64,000 nucleotides of DNA from JBOGVZ01 sp050692985 (GCA_050692985.1 JBOGVZ010000066.1:11451-75450), one strand, 5' to 3'. Positions 1 to 8,988 are shown, counted from the first letter of the stretch. A program made the numbers and translations. The notes: generated by a model from the sequence alone, not told the origin.

Positions 1-2
1 CG

Positions 3-941
3 TCGTTCCACCTGGAGGAGGAGTTCCGCTCGTTCCTCGACGAGCACCCGGCCCCCCCCGCGATCACGTGGATCACCGAAGCCCGGCCCCTGGGGACGTG
101 CGGCGCGATCGCCGGGGCCCGCCACCTCCTGGACGACACGTTCCTCGTCCTCAACGGCGACGTCGTCACGGACCTCGACCTCTCGGCGCTGGTGGCCGTC
201 CACCGGGATCGGGCGGCGGTGGCCACGGTCGCCCTCCACCGCGTCGAGGACGCCCGGCCGTACGGGCTCGTCGAAACCACGCCCGAGGGCCGCGTGCTGG
301 CGTTCCGGGAGAAGCCGGCCGACCCGGTGCCCGGAGAGGTCAACGCGGGGACCTACGTCCTGGAGCCTCGGGTCCTGGACGGCGTCCCCGGTGGCGTGGC
401 CGTGTCGATCGAGCGGGAGACCTACCCCGCGCTGATCGCCGCCGGCGAGCCCGTCTTCGCCCTGGGGTCGGACGCCTACTGGCGTGACCTGGGGACGCCG
501 GAGGATTACCTCCAGGCGCACGTGGACGCCCTCGACGGGCTGGTGGCCGGGCGGGAGTACCCGAGGCCGCTGCTCGGGGAAGGCGGGCACGTCGATCCCT
601 CGGCCGTGGTGGGCGAGCATGCGGTGCTGGGCCCGGGCGTGAGGGTCGCCGCCCGAGCGGTCGTCGAGCGCTCCGTGCTCCACCGGGGGGCGATCGTGGG
701 ACGGGGGGCCGCCGTCCTGGACAGCGTCCTGGGCCCGGGGGTGGTGGTGGGGGATGGGGCCGAGGTCACGGGGTCGGTCCTGGCCGAGGAGGCGGGGGTC
801 GGGCCCGGCGCCCGGATCGCGGAGGCCCGCCTGGGCCCGGGCCGGCGCGCCCCGGGTGGGGGGGTCCGGGGGGGTAGCTCGCCCCGAGGAGCGGAGGCAG
901 GGGGCCGGACGGCGAGCGAACCCCCCAGTGGGAGGGATTGA
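3..941 (+). CDS. NDP-sugar (probably mannose-1-phosphate) guanylyltransferase, 5' truncated
   Basis: The frame is open from the left edge, so the N-terminus with the usual GGxGTRL loop lies outside the window. The visible part has EARPLGTCGAI and the metal/sugar-binding LNGDVVTDLD, then the end of the nucleotidyltransferase domain (EKP, NAGTYVLEP, YWRDLGTPEDYL). About 100 residues of left-handed beta-helix hexapeptide repeats follow. Such enzymes make NDP-sugars (GDP-mannose or similar) for envelope glycans. The gene position next to fbiA/fbiB/whiB matches Rv3264c (mannose-1-P guanylyltransferase) of Mycobacterium, which favours that substrate. The last ~35 residues are a Gly/Arg-rich tail read through G-runs. 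A 1-nt indel there would give an earlier TAG near 877, so the C-terminus is doubtful. Confidence 0.8.
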   Translation, partial: SFHLEEEFRSFLDEHPAPPAITWITEARPLGTCGAIAGARHLLDDTFLVLNGDVVTDLDLSALVAVHRDRAAVATVALHRVEDARPYGLVETTPEGRVLAFREKPADPVPGEVNAGTYVLEPRVLDGVPGGVAVSIERETYPALIAAGEPVFALGSDAYWRDLGTPEDYLQAHVDALDGLVAGREYPRPLLGEGGHVDPSAVVGEHAVLGPGVRVAARAVVERSVLHRGAIVGRGAAVLDSVLGPGVVVGDGAEVTGSVLAEEAGVGPGARIAEARLGPGRRAPGGGVRGGSSPRGAEAGGRTASEPPSGRD

Positions 942-1011
942 CAGGTTCGCTTCACTTCGCCGGGGCGCTGGTGTAGGGTTGGGAACCCCCCCTGTGGCAA
1001 GGCCAACCGAC

Positions 1012-2520
1012 ATGAGACGAGCGGCAGCCCTCTTCATCTCGATCGCCCTGGCCCTCCCGGCGGCGCTCACCGACGCCCCGCCGGCCGTGGCGGCCGAGGA
1101 CTTCACCTTCCACGGCTCGGGGTACGGCCACGGCCTGGGCATGGGCCAGTACGGGATGCTGGGGCTGGCCCGGGCCGGGTGGCTCCCAGCGAAGATCCTG
1201 CGCCACTACTACACCGGGACGAAGGTAAAGAAGAAGCCCCCACCGGAGAAGCGCATCCGGGTGGGTCTGGTGCAGGACGACACGGAGGTCAAGCTCCGGT
1301 CGGTCGACGGGCCCTACGTCTTCCAGCTCCAGAACGGCAAGGTCATCGAGACCGTGCCCGATGGCAAGAACCGCTGGGTCCGGGTGAAGGACGGCAAGTA
1401 CAAGATCGAGAAGCCGAGCGGCGCCCTCGTCGGCGGCAAGCTGTGGGGCGGGAAGAAGACCGACCTGTACGCGATCCCCCAGGACTCCAGGATCTGGGTG
1501 GCCGACTGGGGCCACCATGTGATGCGCGGTAAGGTCGCCTTCAACATCATCGACGACAACCACCTGGACGTGGTGGCGGACGTCCCCGTCCAGCAGTACG
1601 TGTTCGGGGTCAGCGAGGTCCCCAACACGTGGCACAAGATGGCCCTGCGGACGCAGGCCATCGCCTCACGCACGTTCGCCTACTGGCGGCTGCTGGGGCC
1701 GCGGACCGGCTGCTCGTGCGACATCCTGTCCACCACCGCGGACCAGTTCTACACGGGCGCCGACAAGGAGACGGCGTTCAAGGGGAACCGCTGGGTGAGC
1801 GCGGCGCGCAAGACGAAGAAGAAGGTCGTCCTGCACAAGGGGACGCCGATCTACTCCGTGTATGGCTCCTCGAGCGGGGGCCACACCGAGGCCATCCAGA
1901 ACGTGTGGCCGGCGGCGGCGGCGTCACCGTACCTCAAGGGGGTGTGCGACCCGAAGGACGACGTCCCGGAGAACCCCAACACCACGTGGAAGGCGACGTT
2001 CACGGCCTCCGCGGTCACCGACGCGCTCAAGCCGTACACGGGCGGCATCGGGACCGTGGAGAGCTTCAAGAAGTACGACCGAGGGGTCTCGGGGCGCGTG
2101 ACGACCGTGAAGGTGGTCGGCTCCTCGGGCAGCAAGGTGGTCGGCGGCTGGAACATCCGCACGGCCCTGGGCCTGAAGGACACTCGCTTCTACGTGAACA
2201 AGAACCTGAACATCACCGGGCAGATCCGGCAGAAGTACGACGCGATCGACTGCAAGCCGGGGAAGTCGATGAGCAAGAAGGTCGAGGTGGACGGGGGACG
2301 GTACCAGCGCTTCAAGAAGGGCCGGATCTACGTGAACGACGGCCCCGGCAAGGTGGTGTGGGTGCGAGGGAAGGTCCTGGACACCTACCTCGGGGAAGGC
2401 GGCCACAACTCGGGCCTGGGCCTTCCGAAGAAGTACCTCAAGATCGACGGCGGCACGAAGGGCGTGTTCGACGGCGGGAAGATCGTGTGCACCGGGGGGT
2501 GCACCGTCACCTACGACTAG
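1012..2520 (+). CDS. Exported SpoIID/LytB-domain protein
   Basis: The 502-residue product starts with a clear signal peptide (positive MRRAAA, then a hydrophobic stretch ending in AVAAED). Right after the signal comes the family hallmark GSGYGHGLGMGQYGM (about residues 33-47). Further SpoIID features are VPVQQYVFGVSEVP and ALRTQAIASRTFAYW, and YGSSSGGHTE. SpoIID/LytB domains act on glycan strands of peptidoglycan (lytic transglycosylase in SpoIID itself) or enhance amidases. Here it is inferred to be a wall-remodelling enzyme outside the membrane. ATG 1012 was chosen because it directly precedes the signal peptide; the frame is open further upstream but has no signal sequence there. It is convergent with the DUF3105 gene, only 10 bp away. 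Confidence 0.85.
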   Translation: MRRAAALFISIALALPAALTDAPPAVAAEDFTFHGSGYGHGLGMGQYGMLGLARAGWLPAKILRHYYTGTKVKKKPPPEKRIRVGLVQDDTEVKLRSVDGPYVFQLQNGKVIETVPDGKNRWVRVKDGKYKIEKPSGALVGGKLWGGKKTDLYAIPQDSRIWVADWGHHVMRGKVAFNIIDDNHLDVVADVPVQQYVFGVSEVPNTWHKMALRTQAIASRTFAYWRLLGPRTGCSCDILSTTADQFYTGADKETAFKGNRWVSAARKTKKKVVLHKGTPIYSVYGSSSGGHTEAIQNVWPAAAASPYLKGVCDPKDDVPENPNTTWKATFTASAVTDALKPYTGGIGTVESFKKYDRGVSGRVTTVKVVGSSGSKVVGGWNIRTALGLKDTRFYVNKNLNITGQIRQKYDAIDCKPGKSMSKKVEVDGGRYQRFKKGRIYVNDGPGKVVWVRGKVLDTYLGEGGHNSGLGLPKKYLKIDGGTKGVFDGGKIVCTGGCTVTYD

Positions 2521-2530
2521 GGGCCTGCCC

Positions 2531-3424
2531 TCAGCCCCCAGCGGGCTCGGGGGCGTTGCTGGACCCGCGGTACTGCTGGATGAAGCCCTCGGCCACCGTG
2601 GCCACCTGGTCGACCTGGCCGGCCTCGACCTCCGGGCACGGCAGCAGCTTGTTCCACGCGGTGAACGTCACGCTGGCGCCGTCGGGTAGCGCCCGCGGGC
2701 CCTCCGCCGGGTACTGGACCAGCAACACCTTGCTCTCACGCTCGGTGATCTCGGTCAGCCGGTCGACCGCCTCCTGGGGAAGGGCACCGTCCCCGTCGGC
2801 CCGGTAGGACATGATCACGTAGGCGTGCTCGAGGTTGTGGACCAGGCTCGTCTCGAGCACCGGGTCCACCGGGTCGGGGAGGACGGGGGGACCCTGGTAC
2901 GCGGCCGGGTTGTGCGGTCCCGACGTGGCCGGCGTGGAGTTGTACTCGGGGGGGACCTGCCCCGCCTGGAGGTGCTCCCGCCCCTGGACGCCCGGCTCCT
3001 CGATGGCGCCGTCTCCCTCCTCCCCGCATCCCAGGGCGGCGGCCGCCCGGGCCGCCGCCTGGTCCTCCAGGAGGAGCGGCCGGGTGTTCACGTACCAGAT
3101 CGCCACGGCGACGCCGCCGATCATCCCCAGCACCAGCCCCCACCGCACCGCCCTCCGCAGGCGGCGGGCCCGGCGGGCACGCTTGATCCGCCGCTCCCGC
3201 TCGCGGCGGGCCTGCTCCTTCCGGGCCTGCCGGTTGCTGGTCGGTGCGGGGGCCTCGCGGCGTCGCGTGCGCCGGCCCTCGGGCCGCTCGGCCTCCGGCG
3301 CCCGCGTCTCCTCCCGCTCGGTCTCGAGCCGGGCCACGACCTCCTCCCGTGACCGGGCGCCCTGGGTGGGGCGGGCCTGGGGCCGGGACGGTCGCTTCCC
3401 CTTCTTGCGCTTCTTCTTCGCCAC
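2531..3424 (-). CDS. DUF3105 membrane-anchored protein
   Basis: The 297-residue product has a very basic N-terminal ~90 residues (Lys/Arg-rich, starting MAKKKRKKGKRP), one transmembrane helix near residues 95-112 (WGLVLGMIGGVAVAIWY), and an extracytoplasmic domain. That domain carries the DUF3105 signatures YNSTPATSGPHNP and SLVHNLEHAYVIM. Family function is unknown; the His-containing pattern suggests metal binding, which is inference. It is followed on the same strand by the fbiB/fbiA pair, which ends 43 bp upstream of its start codon, so it could be co-transcribed from the fbiA side. Confidence 0.8.
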   Translation of the reverse strand: MAKKKRKKGKRPSRPQARPTQGARSREEVVARLETEREETRAPEAERPEGRRTRRREAPAPTSNRQARKEQARRERERRIKRARRARRLRRAVRWGLVLGMIGGVAVAIWYVNTRPLLLEDQAAARAAAALGCGEEGDGAIEEPGVQGREHLQAGQVPPEYNSTPATSGPHNPAAYQGPPVLPDPVDPVLETSLVHNLEHAYVIMSYRADGDGALPQEAVDRLTEITERESKVLLVQYPAEGPRALPDGASVTFTAWNKLLPCPEVEAGQVDQVATVAEGFIQQYRGSSNAPEPAGG

Positions 3425-3467
3425 GTGGTTCCTCGTTGGGTGGGCAGTAACTATATGAGGCCCGCTG

Positions 3468-4763
3468 TCACCTCGTCCGCAGGTGCTCGCCCGGGTCCAG
3501 CGGCGGGCGCGGCGGCGGCCCCCCGGTCGGGAGCGGCCCGGCGGCTACCGCCCCCATCGGGAGCCACTGCTCGTCGAGCCCCAGCGCCGCCCGAGACTCG
3601 TCCTGGCAGAACAGCGTGGACGACACCCAGCACGAGGCGTGGCCCTGCGCGTGGAGGGCCAGCATGAAGTTTTGCACGCCGGCCCCGGTGGCCAGCACGA
3701 ACATGTCTCGCTCCGCCCGGCGCCGCCGCTCGTCGGGGTAGCGGTCCGCCGCGGCCAGCGACACGCTGGGGACGGCCAGCACCGGAGCCGCACCGAGCAG
3801 GGCGTCGGACCGGGCCACCCGCCGCTCGATCCCTTCTCGGTCGACGCCGTCCGCGCCCAGGTCCCGGGCCCATGCCTCGGCCATCGCCCCCAGCAGGCCT
3901 GCGCGGGCGGACCGCGACTCGACGATCGTCCATCGCCACGGCCGGGTACGGTGGCGCGAGCCGTGGGGGACCGGGGCGGTCAGGGCGGCCCGCACCGCCT
4001 CCACCAGGACGTGTCGGGGGACCGTCCCCGCTCCGAACTCGCGGACCGAGCGGCGGCCCGAGATGGCATCGAGCGGCGCGTATCGGAACAGGTCCTCTTC
4101 CGGCGGACGCACCAGCTCCGCCGCCGGGCCCGGCGGAGCCTCGGTGCGGACCCCCCGGACCACGGCCGCGGGGATGCCCTCGGCCTTGCCCATGACCAGG
4201 CCGGCCGCCGCGCACACCTCGTCGGCCAGGGCCACGATCGTGGCGTCCAGGAGCCGGCCCGAGCGGTCGGGCGTTCCCCGGAGGTCGACGAGCGCCGGGA
4301 GGCCGGCGCAACCGACGGCCACGTTCACCAGCCCCCGTCGCCACGGACGCCCGAACGTGTCGGAGACGACCACCCCCACCTCGGCCCCCGCTCGTTCGCT
4401 CAGGCCCGACCGGATGCGCTCGGCGGACGCATCGGGGTCCTCGGGGAGCAGCGTCAGGAAGCCGGGTGCGACGTTGGACGCGTCCACGCCCGCGTTCGCG
4501 CACACGAATCCGTGCCGGGTCTCGGCGATGACCAGGTCTCCACGGCGAGCGACCACCCGGCGGCCCTCTCGAGCCACCCATGCTTGCCTGCCCGCACCCT
4601 CGGGGACCACCCGCCCCTCGGCCTTCGAGACCACCTTCTGGGTGACGACGACCACGTCGCCGCCCCGGAGCCCGCCGGGGAGGTGGGCCGCGATCACCTC
4701 GGCCAGGTCGGTGCCCGCCTCGACCTCTGGGATCCCGGTGACCGGGAGAACCTCGAGGCTCAT
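3468..4763 (-). CDS. fbiB: FbiB: F420:gamma-L-glutamyl ligase fused to FMN reductase domain
   Basis: The 431-residue protein has two domains. Residues 1-230 are a CofE-type ligase (GFVCANAGVDASN at 85-97, SDTFGRPWRRG at 134-144) that adds glutamates to F420-0. Residues 233-431 are a nitroreductase-fold FMN domain (ISGRRSVREF, then the C-terminal GAGVQNFMLALHAQGHASCW) that in Mycobacterium FbiB reduces dehydro-F420-0. This fusion is an actinobacterial arrangement. Its ATG overlaps the TGA of fbiA by 4 nt, giving tight translational coupling. Confidence 0.95.
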   Translation of the reverse strand: MSLEVLPVTGIPEVEAGTDLAEVIAAHLPGGLRGGDVVVVTQKVVSKAEGRVVPEGAGRQAWVAREGRRVVARRGDLVIAETRHGFVCANAGVDASNVAPGFLTLLPEDPDASAERIRSGLSERAGAEVGVVVSDTFGRPWRRGLVNVAVGCAGLPALVDLRGTPDRSGRLLDATIVALADEVCAAAGLVMGKAEGIPAAVVRGVRTEAPPGPAAELVRPPEEDLFRYAPLDAISGRRSVREFGAGTVPRHVLVEAVRAALTAPVPHGSRHRTRPWRWTIVESRSARAGLLGAMAEAWARDLGADGVDREGIERRVARSDALLGAAPVLAVPSVSLAAADRYPDERRRRAERDMFVLATGAGVQNFMLALHAQGHASCWVSSTLFCQDESRAALGLDEQWLPMGAVAAGPLPTGGPPPRPPLDPGEHLRTR

Positions 4764-5728
4764 CCGGTCACGAGCTCGATCGCCGCCCGGGCCAGGCGCT
4801 CGGCCGCGTCGTCGTCGGTCATGATGGTGTCGACGGCCGCCCCGCGGATCCCGAGCTCCTCCTCGATGCGGGGGACCAGGGCCCGGTCCCGCTCGTCGGC
4901 GATCCACCCATCCAGCAGGCCGCGATAGGCGCGCGACGCGCCCAGGGCGGAGACCTCCAGCCCGGCGGCCGGCATGAGCCGGTCGGCCATGCCCCGGAGG
5001 GGGGCCCCGGCCACGATGGGACTGATGCCGACCACGGGCCTGCCCGCCGCGGCGTCGGCGATCCCCGGGACGGCCAGGATCGGTCCGATGCTGGCCACGG
5101 GGTTCGACGGGCAGATCACCACCGCGTCCGCGGCGCCGATCGCCTCCAGCACGCCGGGCGAGGGACGGGCCCGCTCGGCGCCGGCGTACCGGATCGCCTT
5201 GACCTCGTCGCGGGCCCCTCGGCCCACCCAGTACTCCTGGAAGTGAAGGTCGAGCACCCGTCCGGCCTGGTCGACCGCATCGATGCGCGTCGTCACCGGG
5301 TCGTCCGACATCGGCAGCAGCGGTGGATCCACCCCGAACGCCCGACACGACGCCGCCGTGGCCTCCGACAGCGTCCGCCCGGAGGACAGCAGCCCGGTTC
5401 GCATGAGGTGCGTGGCCAGGTCCAGGTCACCGAGCCCGAACCACGCCTGGCCACCGAGCCGGCGGAGCTCCTCGAGCGTCCGGAACGACTCGGCCCCGCG
5501 GCCCCACCCGCGGTCGCGATCGGCCACGCCGGCCAGCCAGTACATCACCGAATCCAGGTCGGGCGAGACGTGGAGGCCGTGGAGGACCAGGTCGTCGCCG
5601 GTGTTGACGACGACCGACACGTCGGATGGCGGCACGGTGCGCACCAGCCCGCGCAAGAACTTTCCCGCTCCGACACCGCCCGCCAGCGCAACGACGTTCA
5701 CGTCCGAAGCGTATTCGCTATTGCTCAT
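4760..5728 (-). CDS. fbiA: FbiA (CofD): F420-0 precursor transferase
   Basis: The 322-residue product transfers the activated phospho-carboxylate moiety (phosphoenolpyruvyl in actinobacteria) to the deazaflavin Fo. Family motifs visible are ALAGGVGAGKFLRGL at the N-terminus, NTGDDLVLHGLHVSPDLD, CPSNPVASIGPILAVPGI and the C-terminal TDDDAAERLAR. ATG 5728 (MSNSEYASD) was chosen. ATG 5743 and the GTG of VNVVALAGG are also in frame, and homologues usually begin close to the latter. It is transcribed divergently from fbiC across about 30 bp, so all F420 genes here share one short promoter region. Confidence 0.93.
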   Translation of the reverse strand: MSNSEYASDVNVVALAGGVGAGKFLRGLVRTVPPSDVSVVVNTGDDLVLHGLHVSPDLDSVMYWLAGVADRDRGWGRGAESFRTLEELRRLGGQAWFGLGDLDLATHLMRTGLLSSGRTLSEATAASCRAFGVDPPLLPMSDDPVTTRIDAVDQAGRVLDLHFQEYWVGRGARDEVKAIRYAGAERARPSPGVLEAIGAADAVVICPSNPVASIGPILAVPGIADAAAGRPVVGISPIVAGAPLRGMADRLMPAAGLEVSALGASRAYRGLLDGWIADERDRALVPRIEEELGIRGAAVDTIMTDDDAAERLARAAIELVTG

Positions 5729-5756
5729 CGAGGAGGCGGCCACTAGGGTCGAGCGT

Positions 5757-8228
5757 GTGAACGCGAACGATCACGCCATCCGTCGCGCGGTGAAGCGAGC
5801 CGCCGGTGGCAAGACGGTCTCCGTGGAGGAGGCCACGGCACTGCTCGGAGCCCGGGGCGCCGCCCTGGCCGAGCTCTGCGCGGTGGCCTCGTCGCTGCGG
5901 GAGCTGGGACACGGCCGGACCATCTCCTACTCGCGGAAGGTGTTCGTTCCCCTGACGATGCTGTGTCGCGACGTGTGCCACTACTGCACCTTCGCCAAGC
6001 CGCCCCGGGACCTCCGTGAGCCGTTCCTCTCGCCGGAGGAGGTCGTGGCCATCGGCGACGCCGGGCGACGGGCGGGTTGCAAGGAGGCCCTGTTCACGCT
6101 GGGGGACCGGCCGGAGGATCGCTACCCGGTGGCCCGCCGGTGGCTCGTCGAGCGGGGCTACCACTCCACGCTCGACTACCTGCGGGCGGTCTCGATCAAG
6201 GTGGTCGAGGAGACCGGCCTGCTGCCGCACCTGAACCCCGGGGTGATGACGTGGGAGGACATGGCCCGGCTGAAGCACGTGTCGGCGTCGATGGGGCTCA
6301 TGCTCGAGCAGGCCACGGACCGGCTCACCGAGAAGGGGATGGCCCACCACGGCTCGCCCGACAAGGTCCCCGCCGTTCGGCTGCGGACGATCGAGGATGC
6401 CGGGCGGCTGTCGATCCCGTTCACCACCGGGATCCTGGTGGGGATCGGGGAGACGCTCCGGGAGCGGGCGGAGTCGCTGTTCGCCATCCGCGAGGTTCAG
6501 GGCCGGTACCACCACGTGCAGGAGGTCATCGTCCAGAACTTCCGGGCCAAGCCGGGGACGGCCATGGCCGGCGCACCGGAGCCCGAAGACGACGAGTTCC
6601 TGGCGGCGGTGGCCACGGCCCGGGTGGTCCTGGGTCCGAGGGTCAACCTCCAGGCTCCGCCGAACCTGTCGGATCCGCACTACCCGCGGCTGCTGGACGG
6701 CGGCATCAACGACTGGGGCGGGGTCTCCCCGGTCACCCCCGACCACGTGAACCCGGAGGCTCCGTGGCCACGGCTCGAGGATCTCCGCCGGCGCACCGAG
6801 GAGAAGGGGTTCCGCCTCCGCGAGCGGCTGTGCGTCTATCCGGGGTTCGCCACTCGCCCCGACCCGTGGATCGCCGGGAAGATGCAGCGCCCGGTGGCGG
6901 CCCTCATCGGCGAGGGCGGCTTCGCCCGTGAGGGCCACACGCCCGAACCGGTGCCGTGGCAGGACCCGGACGTGCAATGGAAGCCGCGGACCACCGCGCT
7001 GACGTTCGCCAAGGTGAACGGCCACGGCCTCCGGCCCGATGGCGATGCGGTCTACGGGGACTGGGACGCGCTCGACGTCGAGGCGACGCGGACGTGGTCC
7101 ACCAGGCGCCGCGACCCGGCCCGCATCAGCGCGGAGGTCAGGACGGCCCTGGCCAGGGCCGCCTCTCGCCGGCCCATCACCGACGAGCAGGCGCTGGCCC
7201 TGTTCGAGGCCGAGGGCCCGGACCTGGAGGCGTTGTGCCGGGTGGCCGACGACCTGCGGCGGGAGGCCGCGGGCGACGAGGTGACCTACGTGGTCAACCG
7301 CAACATCAACTTCACCAACGTGTGCTACACGGGGTGCCGGTTCTGCGCGTTCGCCCAGCGGGAGGTGGACCCGGCTTCCTACACGCTGACCCTCCAGGAG
7401 GTCGCGGACCGAGCGGAGGAAGCCCGGTCCTACGGGGCCACCGAGGTGTGCATGCAGGGCGGGCTTCACCCCAGCCTTCCCGGCGATTTCTACTTCCGGT
7501 TGCTGGACGCGGTGAAGGCACGGGTCCCCGAGATGCACATCCACGCGTTCAGCCCCATGGAGGTTCTCAACGGATCCACCCGGCTGGGGATCTCGTTCCG
7601 GGAGTTCCTCCAGGAGTGTCGCCGGCTGGGACTGGGCTCGATCCCCGGCACCGCGGCGGAGATCCTCGACGACGACGTCCGGTGGGTGCTCACCAAGGGA
7701 AAGTTGCCCGCCGACACCTGGGAGGAGATCGTGTCCACCGCCCACGGCCTGGGGATCCCGTCCTCGTCCACGATCATGTACGGCCACGTGGACGCTCCGC
7801 CGCACTGGGTGGCCCACCTGCGGCGGCTGGCCGCTATCCAGGACCGGACCGGCGGCTTCACCGAGTTCGTGCCGCTCCCGTTCGTGCACCAGAACTCGCC
7901 GATCTACCTGGCCGGCAAGGCCCGCCCCGGGTCGACCCACGAGGAGGACCGGCGGATGCATGCCGTGGCCCGGATCCTCCTCGAGGGGGCCATCCCCAAC
8001 GTGCAGGTGTCGTGGGTGAAGCTCGGGCTCGATGCCAGCAAGGTGATGCTCGCCGGCGGAGCCAACGACCTCGGCGGCACGCTGATGGAGGAGACGATCT
8101 CCCGGATGGCCGGAGCGGAGTGGGGGATCCGCAAGGAACCGGAGGAGCTCGAGGGCGCGATCCGCGACATCGGGCGCACCCCGGTCCAGCGAACGACGAC
8201 GTACGACCGCGTGCATCGGGTGTCGTGA
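5757..8228 (+). CDS. fbiC: FbiC: bifunctional Fo synthase (CofG-CofH)
   Basis: The 823-residue fused radical-SAM enzyme makes Fo (7,8-didemethyl-8-hydroxy-5-deazariboflavin) from tyrosine and the flavin precursor. The CofG half has its cluster cysteines at C70, C74 and C77 (CRDVCHYCTF). The CofH half has them at C523, C527 and C530 (CYTGCRFCAF). The fusion is typical of actinobacteria; archaea and cyanobacteria have two genes. GTG 5757 was chosen because it starts a normal CofG N-terminus and a TAGGGT hexamer ends 7 nt upstream, suggesting a leaderless mRNA. With fbiA and fbiB this completes core F420 synthesis except the CofC-type step. Confidence 0.95.
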   Translation: MNANDHAIRRAVKRAAGGKTVSVEEATALLGARGAALAELCAVASSLRELGHGRTISYSRKVFVPLTMLCRDVCHYCTFAKPPRDLREPFLSPEEVVAIGDAGRRAGCKEALFTLGDRPEDRYPVARRWLVERGYHSTLDYLRAVSIKVVEETGLLPHLNPGVMTWEDMARLKHVSASMGLMLEQATDRLTEKGMAHHGSPDKVPAVRLRTIEDAGRLSIPFTTGILVGIGETLRERAESLFAIREVQGRYHHVQEVIVQNFRAKPGTAMAGAPEPEDDEFLAAVATARVVLGPRVNLQAPPNLSDPHYPRLLDGGINDWGGVSPVTPDHVNPEAPWPRLEDLRRRTEEKGFRLRERLCVYPGFATRPDPWIAGKMQRPVAALIGEGGFAREGHTPEPVPWQDPDVQWKPRTTALTFAKVNGHGLRPDGDAVYGDWDALDVEATRTWSTRRRDPARISAEVRTALARAASRRPITDEQALALFEAEGPDLEALCRVADDLRREAAGDEVTYVVNRNINFTNVCYTGCRFCAFAQREVDPASYTLTLQEVADRAEEARSYGATEVCMQGGLHPSLPGDFYFRLLDAVKARVPEMHIHAFSPMEVLNGSTRLGISFREFLQECRRLGLGSIPGTAAEILDDDVRWVLTKGKLPADTWEEIVSTAHGLGIPSSSTIMYGHVDAPPHWVAHLRRLAAIQDRTGGFTEFVPLPFVHQNSPIYLAGKARPGSTHEEDRRMHAVARILLEGAIPNVQVSWVKLGLDASKVMLAGGANDLGGTLMEETISRMAGAEWGIRKEPEELEGAIRDIGRTPVQRTTTYDRVHRVS

Positions 8229-8324
8229 TGCGCAAATACCCGATCACCTCGCCGACGGCGCTTCAAATGCTCCGGCAAAAAGTTCATGATTGGGACTGGA
8301 CAAGTGCACCGCCCTTCGTTCAGA

Positions 8325-8340
8325 ATCACACCGATGTAAT
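8325..8340. promoter_or_regulatory. Candidate operator shared with the DUF3499 promoter
   Basis: The 16-mer ATCACACCGATGTAAT lies 16 bp upstream of the whiB start codon. Its reverse complement matches the 16-mer at 14985-15000 (upstream of the DUF3499 gene) at 15 of 16 positions. The flanking CGTT and GA are also shared on the same strand. The site is a near-palindrome (TCACA...TGTrA with a 4-bp centre). It probably overlaps or abuts the whiB -10 region. Confidence 0.5.
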
Positions 8341-8355
8341 TCGCTTGGAGGGCGG

Positions 8356-8583
8356 ATGCACCACGACACGCCGTGGCAGGAGTTGGCGAGATGCCGGGAT
8401 TTCGACCCGGAGATCTTCTTCCCCGAGAAAGGTGGGTCCTCGCGCGAGGCCAAGCGAATCTGCGCCGACTGCGAGGTCCGGATCCAATGCCTGAACTACG
8501 CCCTGCGTCGAGATGAACGCTACGGGGTGTGGGGAGGCATGAGTGAGCGGGAACGGCGACGCCTGAAGCGGATGGCGTCCTGA
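8356..8583 (+). CDS. whiB2: WhiB-family iron-sulfur transcription factor
   Basis: The 75-residue protein has the four WhiB cluster cysteines C13, C36, C39 and C45 (CADCEVRIQC for the last three) and the turn GVWGG at 57-61, followed by a basic DNA-binding tail. WhiB proteins carry a 4Fe-4S cluster and usually work with the primary sigma factor. WhiB2/WhmD-type members control division and development genes. Position between fbiC and the mannose genes matches whiB2 (Rv3260c), so the symbol rests on synteny. ATG 8356 has a GGAGGG 3-4 nt upstream; an earlier in-frame ATG would read through the putative operator and was rejected. Confidence 0.92.
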   Translation: MHHDTPWQELARCRDFDPEIFFPEKGGSSREAKRICADCEVRIQCLNYALRRDERYGVWGGMSERERRRLKRMAS

Positions 8584-8603
8584 CGGCGCGAAAGGAGGTG
8601 ACC

Positions 8604-8891
8604 ATGGCAGCCACGCGCAAGAGAACGACGAGAAAGAAGTCGACCGCGAAGAGGTCGCCGGCGAAGAAGAGGACGACAGCCGCGAGGAAGAAGAGCGGCG
8701 CCAAGAAGCGCACGACGGCCAAGCGGACGACGGCGAAGCGCACCACCGCGAAGCGGAAGCCCGCCAAGCGGACGACCGCGAAGCGGAAGCCCGCCAAGCG
8801 GACGACCCGCAAGCGCACCACCGCGGCTCGCAAGGGTGGCGGGGGTCGGAAGAAGTCGACCGCGAAGCGGACCACCGCGAGGCGGAGGTAG
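8604..8891 (+). CDS. Histone H1-like Lys/Arg/Ala/Thr-rich protein
   Basis: The 95-residue product is almost entirely Lys, Arg, Ala and Thr with repeated KRTTAKR and KRKPAKRTTA units. It resembles the C-terminal tails of eukaryotic H1 and the tail of mycobacterial HupB, but has no folded HU domain. It likely binds DNA or RNA non-specifically as a nucleoid protein (inference from composition). Start ATG 8604 has a near-perfect Shine-Dalgarno (AAAGGAGGTG) 3 nt upstream, suggesting high expression. It lies 20 bp after whiB and is followed by a strong terminator hairpin, so the two may share a transcript. Confidence 0.7.
   Translation: MAATRKRTTRKKSTAKRSPAKKRTTAARKKSGAKKRTTAKRTTAKRTTAKRKPAKRTTAKRKPAKRTTRKRTTAARKGGGGRKKSTAKRTTARRR
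8745..8804 (+). repeat. Two perfect 30-bp tandem repeats inside the H1-like gene
   Basis: The 30-bp unit at 8745-8774 is repeated without mismatch at 8775-8804, encoding the duplicated Thr-Ala-Lys-Arg-Lys-Pro-Ala-Lys-Arg-Thr pattern. Looser copies flank it. Such repeats readily change copy number, so tail length may vary among strains. Confidence 0.85.
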
Positions 8892-8910
8892 CCGGCCTCG
8901 GCTGCCGTCA

Positions 8911-8934
8911 GAGGGGGGGCACTCGCCCCCCCTC
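8911..8934 (+). terminator. Rho-independent-like hairpin after the H1-like gene
   Basis: A 9-bp perfect stem (GAGGGGGGG with CCCCCCCTC) closes a 6-nt loop (CACTCG), 19 bp after the stop codon. The following tail is only moderately T-rich, as is common in high-GC actinobacteria. Confidence 0.7.
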
Positions 8935-8988
8935 CTCGCTTCTGTACGTTGAGGACCCTCGGGTTTCGTGGAATGCTAGGCGGCCGTC

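Noticed and set aside
5718..8216. Long open frame on the strand opposite fbiC (over 800 codons)
   Set aside because: Its translation is low-complexity His/Pro/Arg/Gly-rich and mirrors fbiC codons. Such antisense frames arise from third-position GC bias, and the same holds for the long frame opposite secA (23654-26848).
8290..8355. N-terminal extension of WhiB from the upstream in-frame ATG
   Set aside because: The extension would translate the operator-like element, and the GGAGGG sits before ATG 8356.
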